A DNA stretch of 64,000 bases, from contig NZ_RBIE01000001.1 in NCBI RefSeq assembly GCF_003633715.1, forward strand, positions 1 through 64,000, in the 5' to 3' direction. The DNA comes from Thermovibrio guaymasensis. GTDB taxonomy: Bacteria; Aquificota; Aquificia; Desulfurobacteriales; Desulfurobacteriaceae. The notes below the pieces were generated by a model. The model worked only from the letters and a program-made list of their open reading frames with translations. It ran no database searches and was not told where the DNA came from. Shown here in pieces: positions 1-12,776 of this stretch. How positions within the stretch are numbered: position 1 is the stretch's first letter; each line of letters starts with the position of its first letter. The translations under genes and the position numbers were made by a program.

Positions 1-92
1 AGCCGGTAGCTATAGAGGAAGGATTAAGGTTTGCTATCCGTGAGGGTGGAAGGACAGTAGGTGCTGGTGTTGTTACTGAAATTCTTGACTAA
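1..92 (+). CDS. tuf: Elongation factor Tu, C-terminal fragment
   Basis: The reading frame that enters from the left edge (first full codon at base 3) encodes 29 C-terminal residues and then TAA. It carries the EF-Tu ending: [16 protein letters not shown], then RTVGAGVV, then TEILD. EF-Tu delivers aminoacyl-tRNA to the ribosome in the cytosol. Its place just before rpmG, tRNA-Trp and secE is the usual order at the head of the nusG/rplKAJL/rpoBC block. Only the end of domain 3 is in the window, so length and GTP-binding motifs cannot be checked. Confidence 0.93.
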   Translation, partial: PVAIEEGLRFAIREGGRTVGAGVVTEILD

Positions 93-109
93 TTAATGGG
101 AGAGAGGAG

Positions 110-274
110 ATGGCAAAGAAAGGACCCCGTGAAGTAATACAGCTTGCCTGTACTGAGTGTAAGAGAAGGAACTACTCTACAACAAAGAATAAGAGGAATA
201 CTCCGGACAGACTTGAACTGAGGAAGTACTGTCCTTGGTGCAATAAACATACCTTGCACAGAGAGGTGAAGTAG
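110..274 (+). CDS. rpmG: 50S ribosomal protein L33, zinc-ribbon form
   Basis: This 54-residue frame starts at ATG 110, 17 bases after the tuf stop, behind an AGAGAGGAG ribosome binding site. It has the L33 pattern of two CxxC pairs, C14-TE-C17 and C41-PW-C44, which marks the zinc-binding (C+) version rather than the zinc-free paralogue. The middle section is basic, with YSTTKNKRN at residues 22-30. L33 sits near the exit site of the large ribosomal subunit. The gene is probably co-transcribed with tuf upstream and tRNA-Trp and secE downstream. Confidence 0.95.
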   Translation: MAKKGPREVIQLACTECKRRNYSTTKNKRNTPDRLELRKYCPWCNKHTLHREVK

Positions 275-295
275 GCTATATTTTCTACTGTAGGT

Positions 296-371
296 AGGCC
301 AGTAGCCCAATTGGTAGGGCTCCGGACTCCAAATCCGGCGGTTGGGGGTTCGAGTCCCTCCTGGCCTGCCA
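296..371 (+). tRNA. trnW: tRNA-Trp (anticodon CCA)
   Basis: The cloverleaf folds fully. The acceptor arm AGGCCAG (296-302) pairs with CTGGCCT (361-367), followed by discriminator G and an encoded CCA (369-371). The D stem is GCCC/GGGC. The anticodon stem CCGGA/TCCGG carries the loop CTCCAAA with anticodon CCA at 329-331. The T arm contains GTTCGAGTC. It lies between rpmG and secE, where tRNA-Trp is often found, and is probably processed from the same transcript. Confidence 0.96.
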
Positions 372-402
372 CTTATTTTTTCCTTTTAAAAAAAGAAAAA
401 AT

Positions 403-432
403 TTGTTAAAATCCATCCATCAATTCTAAAAA
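403..432 (+). promoter_or_regulatory. Possible weak promoter before secE
   Basis: The AT-rich gap between tRNA-Trp and secE holds TTGTTA (403-408) and TAAAAA (427-432), separated by 18 bases. The match to sigma-70 consensus is partial and the region is AT-rich enough for chance hits. Just upstream, a run of T, CC and T followed by a run of A (375-400) is a near-palindrome that could act as a weak terminator or processing site after the tRNA. Confidence 0.3.
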
Positions 433-460
433 TCCCCTGAAAATTTAAAGAGGTTTTACT

Positions 461-643
461 ATGTCTCCTTTTCAATTTTTAAAGGAAGTAAGAGAGGAAC
501 TCAGTAGGGTTACGTGGCCAGGTAAAGAAGAGGTAATAGAGGCGACCTTCGGTGTAGTCGTTTTCTGTGCTTTTGTTGCAGTTTACTTCTGGGTACTTGA
601 TCTGTTCTTCTCTAATGTCCTTGAGTTAATAATCGCAAAGTAA
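461..643 (+). CDS. secE: Preprotein translocase subunit SecE
   Basis: This 60-residue protein is the short, single-span form of SecE. An amphipathic N-terminal helix (about residues 4-22) contains the conserved RVTWPGKEEV segment, followed by one membrane helix (about 28-52). SecE clamps the two halves of SecY in the membrane translocation channel. It lies directly before nusG, as in most bacteria. The ATG has an AAAGAGGT site about 8 bases upstream. Confidence 0.95.
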   Translation: MSPFQFLKEVREELSRVTWPGKEEVIEATFGVVVFCAFVAVYFWVLDLFFSNVLELIIAK

Positions 644-653
644 GGAGAAACCG

Positions 654-1394
654 ATGGCAGAGAAAAAGTGGTACAGCCTTCACGTTCAGTCAGGCTTTGA
701 GCACAGGGTAAAGGCTAATATAATGAAGGCTCTTAAAGAGGCAGGTCTTGAGGATAAGGTTGAGGAGATTTTCATTCCGGCAGTTGAGAAGGTTGTTTTT
801 AAGGTAAAAGGTAAGGAAAAGGGGGAGCTCCCTTTAAGAGCTGAGGAACCAAAGGTTTTTGAAGTAGAAGGTGAGGATGGAAAGAAGGTCGTTTTTAGAG
901 TTGAGGATGGAAAAGTTTGGGTTGAAGAGTGTCAGTGTGAGAAGAAGAAGTGTGAGCCGGAGAAACCTATAGAGAAGATAGGACAGAAGATAAAGTGTCC
1001 TGAAAATAAAGTTGAGGCTAAAATTGAGCTCCGCGACCGTCTTTACCCAGGCTACATCTTTATAAAGGCTGACCTTAACGAAGACCTTCAGGGGATAATA
1101 AGGAGAGTTCCTAGGGTTTTAGGCTTTGTAAGTGCAGGTGGAAGGCCCGTTATCGTTCCTGAGAGAGAGATTCAGGCAATTAGGGAGAGGATTAAGAAGG
1201 GAGTTCCGAAAGTTAGGAAGCTTAAGTACGATATCGGAGACAAGGTTAAAATCAAAGAGGGGCCATTTATTGGCTTTGAAGGGACAATTTCAGAGATTGA
1301 CCCTGAGCATGGAAAGCTTATAGTTTTGGTGAACATTTTTGATAGGCAAACTCCGGTTGAACTTGAGTTTGACCAAGTAGAGAAAATAAGTTAA
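654..1394 (+). CDS. nusG: Transcription antitermination/termination factor NusG with inserted domain
   Basis: This 246-residue NusG is about 65 residues longer than the E. coli protein (about 180). The NGN domain starts normally ([11 protein letters not shown] at 6-16), is interrupted from about residue 46 to 124, then resumes at [15 protein letters not shown] (128-142). The KOW domain is at about residues 190-246 ([19 protein letters not shown]). An inserted beta-rich domain in NGN is known from Aquifex NusG. Here the insert also carries four cysteines (93, 95, 100, 115), which could bind a metal. NusG links RNA polymerase to Rho or the ribosome. The ATG at 654 follows AAGGAG overlapping the end of secE. 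Confidence 0.95.
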   Translation: MAEKKWYSLHVQSGFEHRVKANIMKALKEAGLEDKVEEIFIPAVEKVVFKVKGKEKGELPLRAEEPKVFEVEGEDGKKVVFRVEDGKVWVEECQCEKKKCEPEKPIEKIGQKIKCPENKVEAKIELRDRLYPGYIFIKADLNEDLQGIIRRVPRVLGFVSAGGRPVIVPEREIQAIRERIKKGVPKVRKLKYDIGDKVKIKEGPFIGFEGTISEIDPEHGKLIVLVNIFDRQTPVELEFDQVEKIS

Positions 1395-1407
1395 TTCGGA
1401 GGAAGTC

Positions 1408-1833
1408 ATGGCAAAGAAGGTAGTAGCTGAAGTAAAGCTGCAGCTACCTGCCGGAGAGGCCACTCCAGCGCCACCAGTAGGACCGGCTCTCGGTCAGCAC
1501 GGCGTTAACATTATGGAGTTCGTTAAGGCCTTCAACGCGGCAACTGCAGACAAGAAAGGTTTAGTAATTCCTGTAATTATCACAATCTACGCAGATCGTT
1601 CCTTTGACTTCGTCCTCAAAACTCCACCGGCTTCAGTTCTCATCAAGAAGGCTGCCGGTATTGAGAAGGGAGCTCACATGCCAAAGAGGGAGTGGGTAGG
1701 ACAGATTACAAAGGAGCAGCTCAGGCAGATTGCAGAGACAAAGATGCCTGACCTTAACTGTTACGACATTGAAACTGCAATGAAGATCATTAAGGGAACC
1801 GCTGAGAACATGGGAGTTAAGGTAGTTGACTAA
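1408..1833 (+). CDS. rplK: 50S ribosomal protein L11
   Basis: This 141-residue protein has the normal L11 length. The N-terminal domain opens with [20 protein letters not shown], the flexible region touched by release factors, EF-G and thiopeptides. The C-terminal rRNA-binding domain includes the TKMPDLN segment near residues 111-117. L11 binds 23S rRNA at the GTPase-associated centre. It is followed by rplA, as usual. Its start is set by GGAGG just before ATG 1408. Confidence 0.97.
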   Translation: MAKKVVAEVKLQLPAGEATPAPPVGPALGQHGVNIMEFVKAFNAATADKKGLVIPVIITIYADRSFDFVLKTPPASVLIKKAAGIEKGAHMPKREWVGQITKEQLRQIAETKMPDLNCYDIETAMKIIKGTAENMGVKVVD

Positions 1834-1843
1834 TCCTTTAAAC

Positions 1844-1876
1844 CTACCACCGGTAGAGGTGGAAGGCTAAAAAGCC
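1844..1876 (+). other. Small hairpins between rplK and rplA
   Basis: CCACC (1847-1851) can pair with GGTGG (1858-1862), or CTACC (1844-1848) with GGTAG (1852-1856). A second hairpin, GGC/GCC around a run of A, follows near 1865-1876, just before the rplA ribosome site. L1 autoregulates translation by binding its own mRNA in several bacteria, so an L1 site here is possible, but I do not see the full L1 consensus. Confidence 0.25.
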
Positions 1877-1891
1877 GACGGGAGGTAAGAG

Positions 1892-2614
1892 ATGCCAAAG
1901 CACGGAAAGAAGTATATGAACGCTCTAGCTCTGGTTGACAGGAAAAAGCTCTATCCACTTAAGGAAGCTTTAGAGCTTGTTAAGAAGATGGCTGACGTTA
2001 CAAAGAGGAACTTTGACCAAACTGTTGAAATGGCCGTAAGGTTAAACGTTGATCCGAAGTACCAAGACCAAATGGTTAGGGGAAGCGTTGTTCTGCCCCA
2101 CGGTTTAGGAAAGGAGAGGAAAGTAGCTGTAATTGCTCAAGGTGAGAAGTTGAACGAGGCTAAGGAGGCCGGCGCTGATTTCGTAGGTGGTGATGACCTT
2201 ATTCAGAAAATTCAGCAGGGTTGGTTAGACTTTGACGTCCTAATTGCTACTCCTGACATGATGGGTAAGGTCGGTAGACTTGGTAGAATCCTCGGTCCAA
2301 GGGGATTGATGCCTAACCCGAAGACGGGAACTGTTACTTTTGACGTAGCTAAAGCAGTAAAAGAAGCAAAGAGCGGTAAGGTAGACTTTAAGGTTGAAAA
2401 AGCTGGTATCGTTCACGCTCCGATAGGAAAGGTTTCTTTTGACGCTGAAAAACTCTATGAGAACGCAGTAGCCCTTATGAAGGCAATCTTGGCTGCTAAA
2501 CCTTCAGGTGCTAAAGGACAGTACATTAAGACGATTGCTGTAGCTGCAACGATGGATCCTGGTGTTAAAGTTGACGTTTTTGATGCAGTTAACGCTGCAC
2601 AGCAAGCAGAATAG
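1892..2614 (+). CDS. rplA: 50S ribosomal protein L1
   Basis: This 240-residue protein has typical L1 length. The signature segment with [10 protein letters not shown] (about residues 145-154) is intact. L1 forms the mobile L1 stalk next to the ribosomal E site and in many bacteria represses its own operon. The ATG follows GGGAGGT by a few bases. It ends just before a promoter and a structured leader that serve rplJ. Confidence 0.97.
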   Translation: MPKHGKKYMNALALVDRKKLYPLKEALELVKKMADVTKRNFDQTVEMAVRLNVDPKYQDQMVRGSVVLPHGLGKERKVAVIAQGEKLNEAKEAGADFVGGDDLIQKIQQGWLDFDVLIATPDMMGKVGRLGRILGPRGLMPNPKTGTVTFDVAKAVKEAKSGKVDFKVEKAGIVHAPIGKVSFDAEKLYENAVALMKAILAAKPSGAKGQYIKTIAVAATMDPGVKVDVFDAVNAAQQAE

Positions 2615-2616
2615 GG

Positions 2617-2644
2617 TTGACACTTAGGAAAATTTCCATAGAAT
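2617..2644 (+). promoter_or_regulatory. Sigma-70-type promoter for rplJ-rplL
   Basis: TTGACA (2617-2622), a perfect -35 box, is followed after 16 bases by TAGAAT (2639-2644). The expected start near 2651 falls at the beginning of the structured L10 leader. The -35 starts three bases after the rplA stop, so rplJL can be expressed independently of rplKA. Confidence 0.75.
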
Positions 2645-2650
2645 TACCGC

Positions 2651-2798
2651 CAGCGTTTACTGGCCGGTTGAAGAGGGTAGGTGCATAGGCTTAAACGCTC
2701 GTAAGAGCGGCCTACTGAGACCGGGAGAGATTCATTCCCGCCAACCTATGCCCTCCCTCTTCAAAGAACCGCCTTAAACCCCCAAAGGAGGGAGTCCG
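2651..2798 (+). ncRNA. Ribosomal protein L10 leader RNA
   Basis: The 150-base leader before rplJ folds into a multi-branch structure. The outer stem pairs GAAGAGGG (near 2673) with CCCTCTTC (near 2755), and a next stem pairs GCATAGGC with CCTATGC. Inside are CGCTC/GAGCG and CGGGA/TCCCG hairpins. Its position and three-way layout match the L10 leader, where the L10(L12)4 complex binds to repress rplJ-rplL translation. The exact L10 contact bases were not aligned. Confidence 0.75.
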
Positions 2799-3338
2799 TT
2801 GAAAACGAGGAAATATAAAGAACAGATAGCAAAGGAACTTAAGGAGAAGTTTGAAAAGGCTTCCCTTGTTGTCCTTACAAACTTTCAAGGTATGACTGTT
2901 GCTGAAACAAACCAGTTAAGGCGTAAGCTAAGGGAAGCAGGTGCCGAATATAAGGTAGTAAAGAACACCCTTATGAGGTATGCATACCCTGGAACTCCTG
3001 TTGAGCAGATTAAGGACGCCTTTGTAGGACCTACAGGAATTGTCTTTGCATATGAGGATATCGTTTCTGCTGCCAAAGCTCTCAAGGAGTTCATGAAGGG
3101 AGAAGGTAAGGAGGAGCCTAAACTCAAGTTTAAGGCAGCCGTTGTTGAGGGTAAGGTTGCTGACTTTGAAATGATTAATCAGCTTGCTGAACTTCCATCA
3201 AGGGAAGAGCTCCTCGGTCAGCTTGCCTTTACCCTTAAGTACCCTGTTAACGCTATGGCGTGGAGCCTTGAAAACCTATTTACAAAGCTTGTTGCAGTCC
3301 TTGAAAACGTTAAGTCTGAAAAAGAAGGAGCAGCTTAA
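2799..3338 (+). CDS. rplJ: 50S ribosomal protein L10
   Basis: This 179-residue protein starts with TTG at 2799 behind AAAGGAGGG. Its N-terminal domain (LVVLTNFQGMTVAETNQLRR) binds 23S rRNA. The C-terminal helix (after about residue 135) is the platform for L7/L12 dimers. Length is normal. A TTG start plus the structured leader suggests tight translational control. rplL follows 30 bases later on the same transcript. Confidence 0.96.
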   Translation: MKTRKYKEQIAKELKEKFEKASLVVLTNFQGMTVAETNQLRRKLREAGAEYKVVKNTLMRYAYPGTPVEQIKDAFVGPTGIVFAYEDIVSAAKALKEFMKGEGKEEPKLKFKAAVVEGKVADFEMINQLAELPSREELLGQLAFTLKYPVNAMAWSLENLFTKLVAVLENVKSEKEGAA

Positions 3339-3368
3339 AAACTTTAAAAATATTAAGGAGGAAGTAAG

Positions 3369-3755
3369 ATGGCTGAAATCACAAAAGAGCAGATCATTGA
3401 AGCTATCAAGAACATGACTGTACTTGAGCTAGTTGACCTCATCAACGCTATTAAAGAGGAGTTTGGCGTTTCAGACATGCCTGTAGTTGCCGCAGGTGCT
3501 GTTGCAGCTCCAGGTGCTGCTGGTGGAGCGGCTGCTGAGGAGAAGACTGAGTTTGACGTTATCCTCAAGTCTCCAGGTGCTAAGAAGATCAACGTTATTA
3601 AGGTTGTAAGAGAGATTACAGGACTTGGCCTTAAGGAAGCTAAGGAGCTTGTAGATAACGCTCCAAAGCCAGTTAAGGAAGGGGTTTCCAAGGAAGAAGC
3701 TGAGGAGATCAAAAAGAAGCTTGAAGAGGCTGGAGCCGAAGTAGAAATTAAGTAA
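3369..3755 (+). CDS. rplL: 50S ribosomal protein L7/L12
   Basis: This 128-residue protein has an N-terminal dimerisation/L10-binding domain (about 1-35), an Ala/Gly-rich hinge (about 40-56) and a C-terminal domain (about 57-128) that recruits translational GTPases. The C-terminal domain contains [23 protein letters not shown]. L7/L12 is the stalk protein, present in several copies per ribosome. The start is well placed after AAGGAGG at 3356-3362. Confidence 0.97.
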   Translation: MAEITKEQIIEAIKNMTVLELVDLINAIKEEFGVSDMPVVAAGAVAAPGAAGGAAAEEKTEFDVILKSPGAKKINVIKVVREITGLGLKEAKELVDNAPKPVKEGVSKEEAEEIKKKLEEAGAEVEIK

Positions 3756-3759
3756 CCAC

Positions 3760-3788
3760 TTGAAATTTTGCCTAGAAGGTAATATAAT
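3760..3788 (+). promoter_or_regulatory. Strong promoter between rplL and rpoB
   Basis: TTGAAA (3760-3765) and a perfect TATAAT (3783-3788) are separated by the ideal 17 bases, just after the rplL stop. The predicted start, about 3795, lies at the foot of the hairpin at 3798-3825. It would let rpoBC be transcribed independently of the ribosomal protein genes. Confidence 0.78.
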
Positions 3789-3797
3789 TTATCAGCT

Positions 3798-3825
3798 GGG
3801 AGACTGCCTTATGGGGTAGTCTCCC
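3798..3825 (+). terminator. Hairpin in the rplL-rpoB gap (attenuator or processing site)
   Basis: GGGAGACT (3798-3805) pairs perfectly with AGTCTCCC (3818-3825) around a 12-base loop. The tail is TTCTGCTATTT rather than a run of T, so it is a weak terminator at best. In E. coli the same gap holds an attenuator and an RNase III site. It could also protect the 5' end of transcripts from the promoter just upstream. Confidence 0.55.
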
Positions 3826-3869
3826 TTCTGCTATTTAACCCCAAAAAACTCTCGCAGGAAGAGGAGACT

Positions 3870-6800
3870 ATGGGAAAAGTTCAAAAAACCACCCCCACGC
3901 CACAAAAAGAAAGAATAACTACCTTCCCAAGAAAAAGTTTCGCAAAAAGGGAAGAGATTTATCCGGTTCCAGACCTTCTTCAGTTTCCCTTTGAGTCTTA
4001 CGAAAGGTTCTTACAGTTAAACAAAGCTCCCCATGAAAGGGAAAATGTAGGTCTTGAGTCTGCATTTAGACAGGCTTTCCCGATTATTGATGAATCAACG
4101 GGAGTTGAGATTCACTATAAAGGATACGAAATCGGTGACTGGTACTGTAAGTGTGGAAGGTTTCAGGGGCTTGGCGGAAAAGGAGTTGTCTGCCCCAAGT
4201 GTGGAATGGAAGTTGTGTTCAGACCTAAGTACACTCCCGATGAGTGTAAGGAGAGGGGAATTACTTACAGTGCTCCTTTAAGGGTTCTCTTTGAGCTACA
4301 CGTATGGCAAAAGGATCCAAAGACGGGAGAGAAGATAGCTCCAATCATCAAAGAAAATAAGATGTACTTTGGGGAAATTCCCCTTATGACCGATAGGGCC
4401 ACCTTCATAATCAACGGAACCGAGAAGGTGGTCGTAAGTCAGCTCCACCGTTCTCCAGGTCTGTTCTTTAAAAACGAAGTTTCAAAGACAACCCAGGTTG
4501 CAAGGATTATTGATATAGCAAGCATTATCCCTGCAATGGGATCCTGGCTTGAGTTTGAAATTCCTTACAACGATATTCTCTACGCAAAGATAGATAGGAA
4601 GAGAAGGTTTATCGGTACTTACCTTCTTAGGGCTTTTGGCCTTAAGACTGATGAAGAGATATTGAGCGTCTTCTACGGTGATGCTATAGAGACTCTCAGG
4701 GTGGAGAATGGCGAAATAGTTGACGCTGAAACTGGAGAGGTTAAGAAACCTGAGGAACTTACAGATTATTACCTGGTTTCAGACGTAGTTGATCCTGAAA
4801 CTGGAGAGGTTATTCAGGAGGCCTACGAGGAGCTCTCAACGAGTTCAAGGAAACTTCCTGAAGGAGCCGAGTTTAAAGCAATAAGTAAGAAGAAGACTCC
4901 ATACGGAGCCGTAATAGTTAATACCCTTAGAAAAGAGAAAAGGGATAGGGTTCGCGAGAAGATAGAGGACCCTCTCATTGCCGCTTACGTTGAGATCTTC
5001 AGGAAGGTTCGTCCTGGGGATACTGCAACTGTTGAAGGAGCGAGGAAGCTCTTTGAATCAATGTTCTTCAGCACTAAGAACTACGACCTATCAAGGGTTG
5101 GTAGGGCCAAAATTAACGAAAAGGTCTATCCAAAGGAGAAGTTAGAAAAATTAACCAAAGAAGACCTTAAACAGATAGAGTGGTTACCTCCTCTAAGGCT
5201 TGCAGAGGACATCCTTAACGAAGAAGGAGACATCGTTGTTCCTAAGGGAACCTTAATAACCCCTGAAGTTGCCCTTAAACTTGCCGCTCAGGATAAGGAA
5301 GAGTTTAAAGTAGAGCCAGATTACGATGATGCTGGAAGGATTCTCCACAAGGCGGATATTGTAGGTGCAGTTAAGGCTTTAATGGAAGTTCATGCTGAAA
5401 TCCGTCCCTACGACGACATTGACCACCTCGGAAACAGAAGGGTAAGGGGTGTTGGAGAGCTTGCAGAGATAGCCTTTAAATCGGGACTCTTTAAGCTTGA
5501 AAAAGCGGTAAAGGAGAAGTTGGCAGTTGCAGATATTGATTCTGTAATGCCTCAGGACTTAATAAATCCAAGGACTGCCCTCAATCCCCTTAAGGAGTTC
5601 TTCACTTTAACCTCCCTTTGCCAGTTTATGGACCAGACGAACCCCCTTGCCGAGACGACCCACAAGAGGAGGCTTTCTGCTCTAGGTCCTGGTGGACTAA
5701 CGAGGGAAAGGGCAGGATTTGAGGTCCGTGACGTTCACCCCTCACACTACGGAAGGATCTGTCCAATTGAGACTCCCGAAGGCCAGAACATCGGTCTTAT
5801 TAACTCACTTACAACTTACGGAAGGATTAACTGGCTCGGCTTTTTAGAGACTCCTTATAGGAAAGTTGTTAACGGAAAGGTTACTGATGAAATCGTTTAC
5901 ATGACTGCCGACGAGGAGGAGAACTACGTAATAGCTCAGGCTAACGCTCCTGTTGATGAGAACGGCTACATTAAGTCTGATACTGTAATGGCCCGCCATA
6001 AGGCGGAGTTTAAGCTGGTTAAGAGGGAAGAAGTCCAGTTCATGGACGTTTCTCCAAAGCAGGTATTTTCCGTTTCTTCTTCGTTAATTCCATTCCTTGA
6101 GCACGACGACGCAAACAGGGCCCTTATGGGTTCTAACATGCAGCGTCAGGCAGTTCCGCTCATTAAGACAGAGGCTCCCTTTGTTGCAACTGGAATGGAG
6201 AAAGAGGTTGCACTCTACAGCCGTAGTGCTGTAGTTGCCAAGCGTTCAGGTGTTGTAGAGAGCGTTACTGCAGACAAGATAATTGTCAAGGTTGATCCAG
6301 AGGAGATTGAGGAGAGCGGTCTTTCTGTTGATACCGGATTTGACGTTTACAACCTCAAGAAGTTCCAGAAGTCAAACCAGAAAACCTGTATAAACCAGAG
6401 GCCAATAGTTAAGAAGGGTCAGAGGGTTAAGAGAGGTCAGATTATCGCCGACGGACCTTCAATGGAAAATGGAGAGCTGGCCCTCGGTAAGAACGTCCTT
6501 GTAGCCTTCATGCCGTGGAGAGGTTACAACTTTGAGGACGCCATCTTAGTTAGCGAAAGGCTCTTGAAGGACGACGTCTATACCTCTATACACATTCAGG
6601 AGTTTGAGTGTGAAGCAGTAGAGACGAAGTTAGGAAAAGAGGAAATTACCAGAGACATTCCTAATGTTTCTGAGTCGGCCCTTAGGCACCTTGATGAGTC
6701 TGGAATAGTTAGGATTGGAACTTACGTTAAGCCTGGAGATATTCTCGTCGGAAAGGTTACTCCTAAAGGTGAGCAGGTCTTAACTCCTGAGGAGAAACTC

Positions 6801-8204
6801 CTTCAGGCAATCTTTGGAGAGAAGGCTAAAGGAGTTAAGGATACCTCCTTAAGGGTTCCCCACGGAGTTGAGGGAGTTGTAATTGACGTAAAGATCCTCT
6901 CTAGGAAAGGAGAGGAGAAGGATCCTAGAACTCAGCTTATTGAGGCTGAAGAGAAGGCAAAGCTTGAGAGGGAAAAGCAGGAAGAGATTAACCTTATTAA
7001 AAAGGACAGGGATAGGAAGGCGGCTGAGCTTATTCTCGGTAAGAGGGTAAGAGAGGACGTTTACGATGCTGCTGGAAACCTCTTAATCTCCGCTGGTGAG
7101 GAAATTACAGAGGATAAAGTTGATGAGCTTGTCTTCTTTGCCCTCAGGAAGCCTTCAATAATTGACGATGAGAAAGTAGTTGAGGAGCTTAAGAAGATTA
7201 GGCTCAGGGCCGTTGATAAGATTGCCTTAGTGGAGAACATCTACGAAGAGAAGAAGGCAGCAATTGAGATGGGTCATGAGCTGCCGGCAGGCGTTAACAA
7301 GAAGGTTAAGGTTTACATAGCCACAAAGCGTAAGCTGACGATCGGTGATAAGATGTCAGGTCGCCACGGAAACAAAGGTGTTATTTCCCAAATTAGGCCT
7401 GTTGAGGATATGCCCTTCCTTGAGGATGGAACTCCTGTAGACATTGTTCTTAACCCTCTCGGCGTTCCCTCACGTATGAACGTTGGACAGATACTTGAAG
7501 TTCACCTTGGGCTTGCTGCTAAAGAGCTTGGAAAGAAGATAGAGAGGTTGATGAAAGAAGGTTTAGATAAGGTTCGTCAGGAGATTAAGGCTATCTACAA
7601 CGATGAGAGGATTAACAAGCTGATTGATAGCCTTTCTGATGATGAGCTTAGAGAGGTTGCTAAGAAACTCTCTAAGGGAATCAGGTTTGAGTCTCCGATA
7701 TTTGACGGAGCTACAGAGGAGGAGATTAAAGCTCTACTTAAGAGGGCAGGGCTTCCTGAAACAGGACAGCTTACCCTCTACGATGGATTAACCGGAGAGC
7801 CTTTTGACCAGGACGTTACAGTTGGTTATATGTACATGCTCAAGCTAATTCACCTTGCTGACGATAAGATTCACGCCCGTTCAACGGGTCCTTACTCCCT
7901 CATTACACAGCAGCCTCTCGGTGGTAAGGCTCAGTTTGGAGGACAGAGGTTCGGTGAGATGGAGGTGTGGGCACTTGAAGCTTACGGTGCAGCCTACACC
8001 CTCCAGGAGATGCTAACCGTCAAGTCTGACGATGTTGAAGGACGTTCAAGAGTTTACGAGGCAATTGTTAAAGGTAAGTACTCCTTTGAGCCGGGACTTC
8101 CTGAGTCCTTCAACGTTCTTGTTAGAGAACTCAAAGCTCTCGCCCTTGACGTTAAGTTCATAAAGGAGCTTGAGGAAGAAGAGGGCGAAGGAGAGGTTAA
8201 CTAA
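3870..8204 (+). CDS. rpoB: DNA-directed RNA polymerase beta subunit, with inserted zinc-ribbon motif
   Basis: This 1444-residue beta subunit is longer than E. coli RpoB (1342). Family landmarks are present: [10 protein letters not shown] near 130, the fork/rifampicin region around [10 protein letters not shown] with [13 protein letters not shown], and [11 protein letters not shown] near the C-terminal third. Between GYEIGD (85-90) and [12 protein letters not shown] there is a short insert with cysteines 93, 95, 108 and 111. Their spacing is identical to the zinc ribbon of RpoC in this window. A further charged segment (about 1025-1090) is also extra. ATG 3870 follows a GGAAGAGGAG site. Confidence 0.97.
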   Translation: MGKVQKTTPTPQKERITTFPRKSFAKREEIYPVPDLLQFPFESYERFLQLNKAPHERENVGLESAFRQAFPIIDESTGVEIHYKGYEIGDWYCKCGRFQGLGGKGVVCPKCGMEVVFRPKYTPDECKERGITYSAPLRVLFELHVWQKDPKTGEKIAPIIKENKMYFGEIPLMTDRATFIINGTEKVVVSQLHRSPGLFFKNEVSKTTQVARIIDIASIIPAMGSWLEFEIPYNDILYAKIDRKRRFIGTYLLRAFGLKTDEEILSVFYGDAIETLRVENGEIVDAETGEVKKPEELTDYYLVSDVVDPETGEVIQEAYEELSTSSRKLPEGAEFKAISKKKTPYGAVIVNTLRKEKRDRVREKIEDPLIAAYVEIFRKVRPGDTATVEGARKLFESMFFSTKNYDLSRVGRAKINEKVYPKEKLEKLTKEDLKQIEWLPPLRLAEDILNEEGDIVVPKGTLITPEVALKLAAQDKEEFKVEPDYDDAGRILHKADIVGAVKALMEVHAEIRPYDDIDHLGNRRVRGVGELAEIAFKSGLFKLEKAVKEKLAVADIDSVMPQDLINPRTALNPLKEFFTLTSLCQFMDQTNPLAETTHKRRLSALGPGGLTRERAGFEVRDVHPSHYGRICPIETPEGQNIGLINSLTTYGRINWLGFLETPYRKVVNGKVTDEIVYMTADEEENYVIAQANAPVDENGYIKSDTVMARHKAEFKLVKREEVQFMDVSPKQVFSVSSSLIPFLEHDDANRALMGSNMQRQAVPLIKTEAPFVATGMEKEVALYSRSAVVAKRSGVVESVTADKIIVKVDPEEIEESGLSVDTGFDVYNLKKFQKSNQKTCINQRPIVKKGQRVKRGQIIADGPSMENGELALGKNVLVAFMPWRGYNFEDAILVSERLLKDDVYTSIHIQEFECEAVETKLGKEEITRDIPNVSESALRHLDESGIVRIGTYVKPGDILVGKVTPKGEQVLTPEEKLLQAIFGEKAKGVKDTSLRVPHGVEGVVIDVKILSRKGEEKDPRTQLIEAEEKAKLEREKQEEINLIKKDRDRKAAELILGKRVREDVYDAAGNLLISAGEEITEDKVDELVFFALRKPSIIDDEKVVEELKKIRLRAVDKIALVENIYEEKKAAIEMGHELPAGVNKKVKVYIATKRKLTIGDKMSGRHGNKGVISQIRPVEDMPFLEDGTPVDIVLNPLGVPSRMNVGQILEVHLGLAAKELGKKIERLMKEGLDKVRQEIKAIYNDERINKLIDSLSDDELREVAKKLSKGIRFESPIFDGATEEEIKALLKRAGLPETGQLTLYDGLTGEPFDQDVTVGYMYMLKLIHLADDKIHARSTGPYSLITQQPLGGKAQFGGQRFGEMEVWALEAYGAAYTLQEMLTVKSDDVEGRSRVYEAIVKGKYSFEPGLPESFNVLVRELKALALDVKFIKELEEEEGEGEVN

Positions 8205-8213
8205 GAACTTTTC

Positions 8214-8233
8214 GGGGGCTTTGTCCCCCTTTT
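8214..8233 (+). terminator. Terminator-like hairpin between rpoB and rpoC
   Basis: GGGGG (8214-8218) pairs with CCCCC (8225-8229) around a six-base loop and is followed by TTTT (8230-8233). The stem has only five pairs, so it is weak, but it sits where it would uncouple rpoC from rpoB. The rpoC ribosome site CTTAGGAGG lies just after it. Confidence 0.4.
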
Positions 8234-8258
8234 AAACCCCCCTTAGGAGGAGCTCAAA

Positions 8259-12680
<4,422 letters not shown>

Positions 12681-12703
12681 CCGAGAAGTTTGAAGCTAAA
12701 TTC

Positions 12704-12730
12704 AGCCCCGCCTCGCGCGGGGCTTTTTTA
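12704..12730 (+). terminator. Rho-independent terminator after rpoC
   Basis: AGCCCCGC (12704-12711) pairs perfectly with GCGGGGCT (12717-12724) around a CTCGC loop, followed by six T. It closes the rplKAJL-rpoBC block. On the other strand the same hairpin would follow gatA but lacks a T run, so termination there would be poor. Confidence 0.9.
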
Positions 12731-12776
12731 TTTTATAGTGAACCTGCACGGAAGGAAGAGTACGGGGCGAGTATAG

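Noticed and set aside
3353-3712. Open frame antisense to rplL
   Set aside because: It mirrors the purine-rich rplL coding strand, giving Ser/Leu/Ala-rich low-complexity protein, with no ribosome site. It is a shadow frame.
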